From: Hydrogenothermaceae bacterium
GTDB taxonomy: Bacteria > Aquificota > Aquificia > Aquificales > Hydrogenothermaceae
DNA: 64,000 nt
Assembly (NCBI GenBank): GCA_026418455.1
Contig: JAOABH010000004.1
Span: 1-64,000 of the forward strand
Reading direction: 5' to 3'
The notes under the pieces were generated by a model. That model was not told where the DNA came from. It searched no databases and saw nothing but the letters and a program-made list of their open reading frames with translations. Positions 62,506 to 64,000 of the stretch are shown piece by piece (within the stretch, counting starts at the first letter, position 1; each line of letters starts with the position of its first letter). The translations under genes were made by a program, and so were the position numbers.

Positions 62506-63045
62506 ATGGCAAAACTTGTTTTTAGAAACAGCGGTAAAACCATAACAGATAGTAATCAGATAAAAGAGTTTTTGGCTCAGTATGGTGTTGTTTATGACAG
62601 ATGGGGAGTAGATAGACTTAGTGAAGATATTAGAAAGAAATACGATATAGATGAGGAAAACTCTAAAACCATAATAGAGGCTTACAGAAAAGAACTTGAA
62701 GAGTTAAAATCAAAGATGGGATATATTACAGAAGATATAGTGGTTTTATCTGATAAAACACCTAATCTTGATGGACTTATGGAAAAGTTTAAAAGGGAAC
62801 ATCATCACACAGATGATGAAGTTAGATTTGTTGTTGATGGAAGTGGAATATTCCCTGTTAAGATAGATGGAGATATAGTTGATATACACGTAGAAGCTGG
62901 AGAGCTTATAGTTGTCCCTGCCGGAGCAAGACATTGGTTTGAACTTGATGAAAATAGAAAAATTAAATGTATAAGAGTGTTTAAAACACCTGCTGGTTGG
63001 GAAGCTATATACAATGAAAACGAGAAAGCTACAATGAGGGACTAA
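62506..63045 (+). CDS. mtnD: Acireductone dioxygenase
   Basis: A 179-residue cupin of methionine salvage. EHHHTDDEVRFVVDG supplies two His and Glu metal ligands, and PAGARHWFELD the third His. It oxidises acireductone to the 2-oxo acid precursor of methionine (Fe form) or makes CO (Ni form). Strong AAGGAGG site. Directly after mtnB; the MtnC enolase-phosphatase is not in the window. Confidence 0.93.
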   Translation: MAKLVFRNSGKTITDSNQIKEFLAQYGVVYDRWGVDRLSEDIRKKYDIDEENSKTIIEAYRKELEELKSKMGYITEDIVVLSDKTPNLDGLMEKFKREHHHTDDEVRFVVDGSGIFPVKIDGDIVDIHVEAGELIVVPAGARHWFELDENRKIKCIRVFKTPAGWEAIYNENEKATMRD

Positions 63046-63537
63046 ATGACAAGAGAAGAGAGGGATATATATCGACTATTTGTAGGTAAAAGTTCTGATT
63101 ACTATATACAAAAATGGGAAGAAATAGAAAGTGGCGGAAATAAGATAAGTTGGAACTGGTCAGCTTTCTTCTTTGGACTTTTCTGGCTTGGATACAGAAA
63201 GATGTATCCCCATGCTTTTGGGCTTATGATATTCAGTCTTATCCTTCAGTATATTCAAAAAATTATGAATACAGACCCAGTTATAGTAGCTCTTACCAAT
63301 CTGAGTATATCTATAGTTTTGGGAATGTTTGGAAATTATCTGTATTACGAATATACAAAATCAAAGATTCAAGAAATTCAGACGAAATTTGAAGATGAAA
63401 ATATGAGAAATCTTGAGATAGTGAGAACCGGTGGAGAAAGTCTTTCAACAGCCATAGCTATAGGACTTATGTATATAATAGCTTCATCTATGATTGAATA
63501 TGGTCTGGAGGATAAAAATGAAACTACTGGAAGGTAA
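63046..63537 (+). CDS. DUF2628-like membrane protein
   Basis: A 163-residue protein. N-terminal cytosolic part with KISWNWSAFFFGLFWLGYRKMYPHA (motif: WNWSAFFFGLFWLGYRKMY), the DUF2628 hallmark, then two to three membrane helices (about 55-75, 80-105, 140-155). Function unknown in the family. It starts right at the mtnD stop and overlaps fabI by 20 bases, so it belongs to this transcription unit. Confidence 0.75.
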   Translation: MTREERDIYRLFVGKSSDYYIQKWEEIESGGNKISWNWSAFFFGLFWLGYRKMYPHAFGLMIFSLILQYIQKIMNTDPVIVALTNLSISIVLGMFGNYLYYEYTKSKIQEIQTKFEDENMRNLEIVRTGGESLSTAIAIGLMYIIASSMIEYGLEDKNETTGR

Positions 63538-64000
63538 AAAGGCATTAATACTTGGGGTTGCAAATGACAAAAGTATAGCCTATGGTATAGCAAAAATTTT
63601 CTACGAAAACGGAGCCACATTAGGATTTAATTATCTTGATGAAAGAATAGAGAAAAGAGTTAGACCGATAGCTCAAGAGTTTAATTCCGACCTTTTAGTT
63701 AAATGTGATGTTTCCAAAGATGAAGATATAGAAAATCTTGTAAATACAGTAAAGGAAAAATGGGGCTCTGTAGATATTATAGTTCATTCAATAGCCTATG
63801 CTAATAAAGAGTATCTTAAGGATGTGTATTATAAAGTAGATAGACAGTCATTTTTGCAGGCTATGGATATAAGTGTTTACTCTTTTACTGCAATTGCAAG
63901 AGAGTTTCTACCAATAATGAATGAAGGAGGTAGTCTCTTAACTTTATCTTACTATGGAGCTGAAAAGGTAGTTTATAACTATAATGTTATGGGAGTTGCA
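63518..64000 (+). CDS. fabI: Enoyl-ACP reductase FabI, 5' part (runs off window)
   Basis: First 161 codons, open to the end of the window. MKLLEGKKALILGVANDKSI is the NAD(H)-binding start of FabI (GVANDKSIAYGIA), followed by VDIIVHSIAYANKEYL and LTLSYYGAEKVVYNYNVMGVA, with the catalytic Tyr of YxxxMG(V)AKA; the Lys is just beyond the edge. Reduces enoyl-ACP in fatty acid elongation; relates to accD in the window. GGAGG precedes the ATG. Confidence 0.94.
   Translation, partial: MKLLEGKKALILGVANDKSIAYGIAKIFYENGATLGFNYLDERIEKRVRPIAQEFNSDLLVKCDVSKDEDIENLVNTVKEKWGSVDIIVHSIAYANKEYLKDVYYKVDRQSFLQAMDISVYSFTAIAREFLPIMNEGGSLLTLSYYGAEKVVYNYNVMGVA

Noticed and set aside
1-64000. CRISPR arrays, insertion sequences, prophage or toxin-antitoxin islands
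   Set aside because: No regularly spaced repeats, transposase or integrase motifs, or phage genes seen. The only TA-like element is the lone MNT gene at 45368.

Overview
The window is about 64 kb of AT-rich (roughly one third G+C by eye), tightly packed bacterial chromosome. The gene content fits a thermophilic, chemolithoautotrophic member of the Aquificota, most like Hydrogenothermaceae/Sulfurihydrogenibium. Pointers are a sulfite:cytochrome c dehydrogenase pair, a bc1-type complex with a diheme cytochrome c, HME-type metal efflux, DXP isoprenoid synthesis, Gram-negative envelope genes (LptB, TonB, KdsD, porin) and FabI. The species is inferred from gene content and base composition only. 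I saw no prophage, insertion sequence, tRNA or CRISPR array.

Layout. 1-723 (minus): the 5' end of a 16S rRNA gene runs off the window. It is preceded by three tandem consensus promoters and, directly upstream on the same strand, by tmRNA (ssrA). 765-6342: a YeiH-type transporter, a small hypothetical, a short RlmN-like radical SAM protein, KdsD, and the ricT-holB-tmk group. 6424-11059: Nfu, a voltage-sensor-type K+ channel with an RCK domain, a DsbC-like protein and Kup. 11090-16366: an RND metal efflux operon. 16414-17893: sulfite dehydrogenase SorAB. 17987-25873: an acetate block (Acs, OprD-like porin, YjcH, ActP, a cNMP/CBS/nucleotidyltransferase protein and a DnaQ-like exonuclease), with a repeated operator-like sequence upstream of both acs and the porin gene. 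26229-31000: RluD, Slt, riboflavin synthase, LptB, an EVE protein and a small NifU-like protein. 30997-35608: ThiO, an MBL-fold protein, a pteridine-reductase-like SDR and a YyaL/DUF255 gene split by a frameshift on an A10 tract. 35735-38277: cytochrome bc1 operon.

38447-46457 (plus): PgeF, AccD, MobB, acylphosphatase, a LysM/degenerate-M23 protein, an aminotransferase, two oligopeptide-type ABC permeases, an MNT nucleotidyltransferase, a 28-codon ORF and HemD, many joined by 4-base overlaps. 46444-51452 (minus): a 50-codon ORF, SecA, LspA, DksA/TraR and PilZ. 51495-57731: HemW, ProC, a DEDDh exonuclease, Mfd and an MltD-like transglycosylase. 57887-64000: Dxs, a Uma2-family protein, TonB, Nth, MtnB, MtnD, a DUF2628 membrane protein and the first 161 codons of FabI.

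The signals that gene calling alone does not explain are these. (i) Six genes carry a -10 hexamer exactly 6-7 nt before the ATG and no Shine-Dalgarno sequence, which points to leaderless mRNAs. (ii) Acetate genes share an operator-like repeat. (iii) The yyaL split at A10 could be repaired by slippage. (iv) An MBL gene seems to start at AUU. (v) Two short ORFs are wedged between genes by stop/start overlaps. (vi) The palindrome TCCGGA is strongly enriched. I did not find a clearly new multi-gene defence or mobile system; the nearest to an under-described system is the ActP-linked CBS/nucleotidyltransferase/exonuclease pair.
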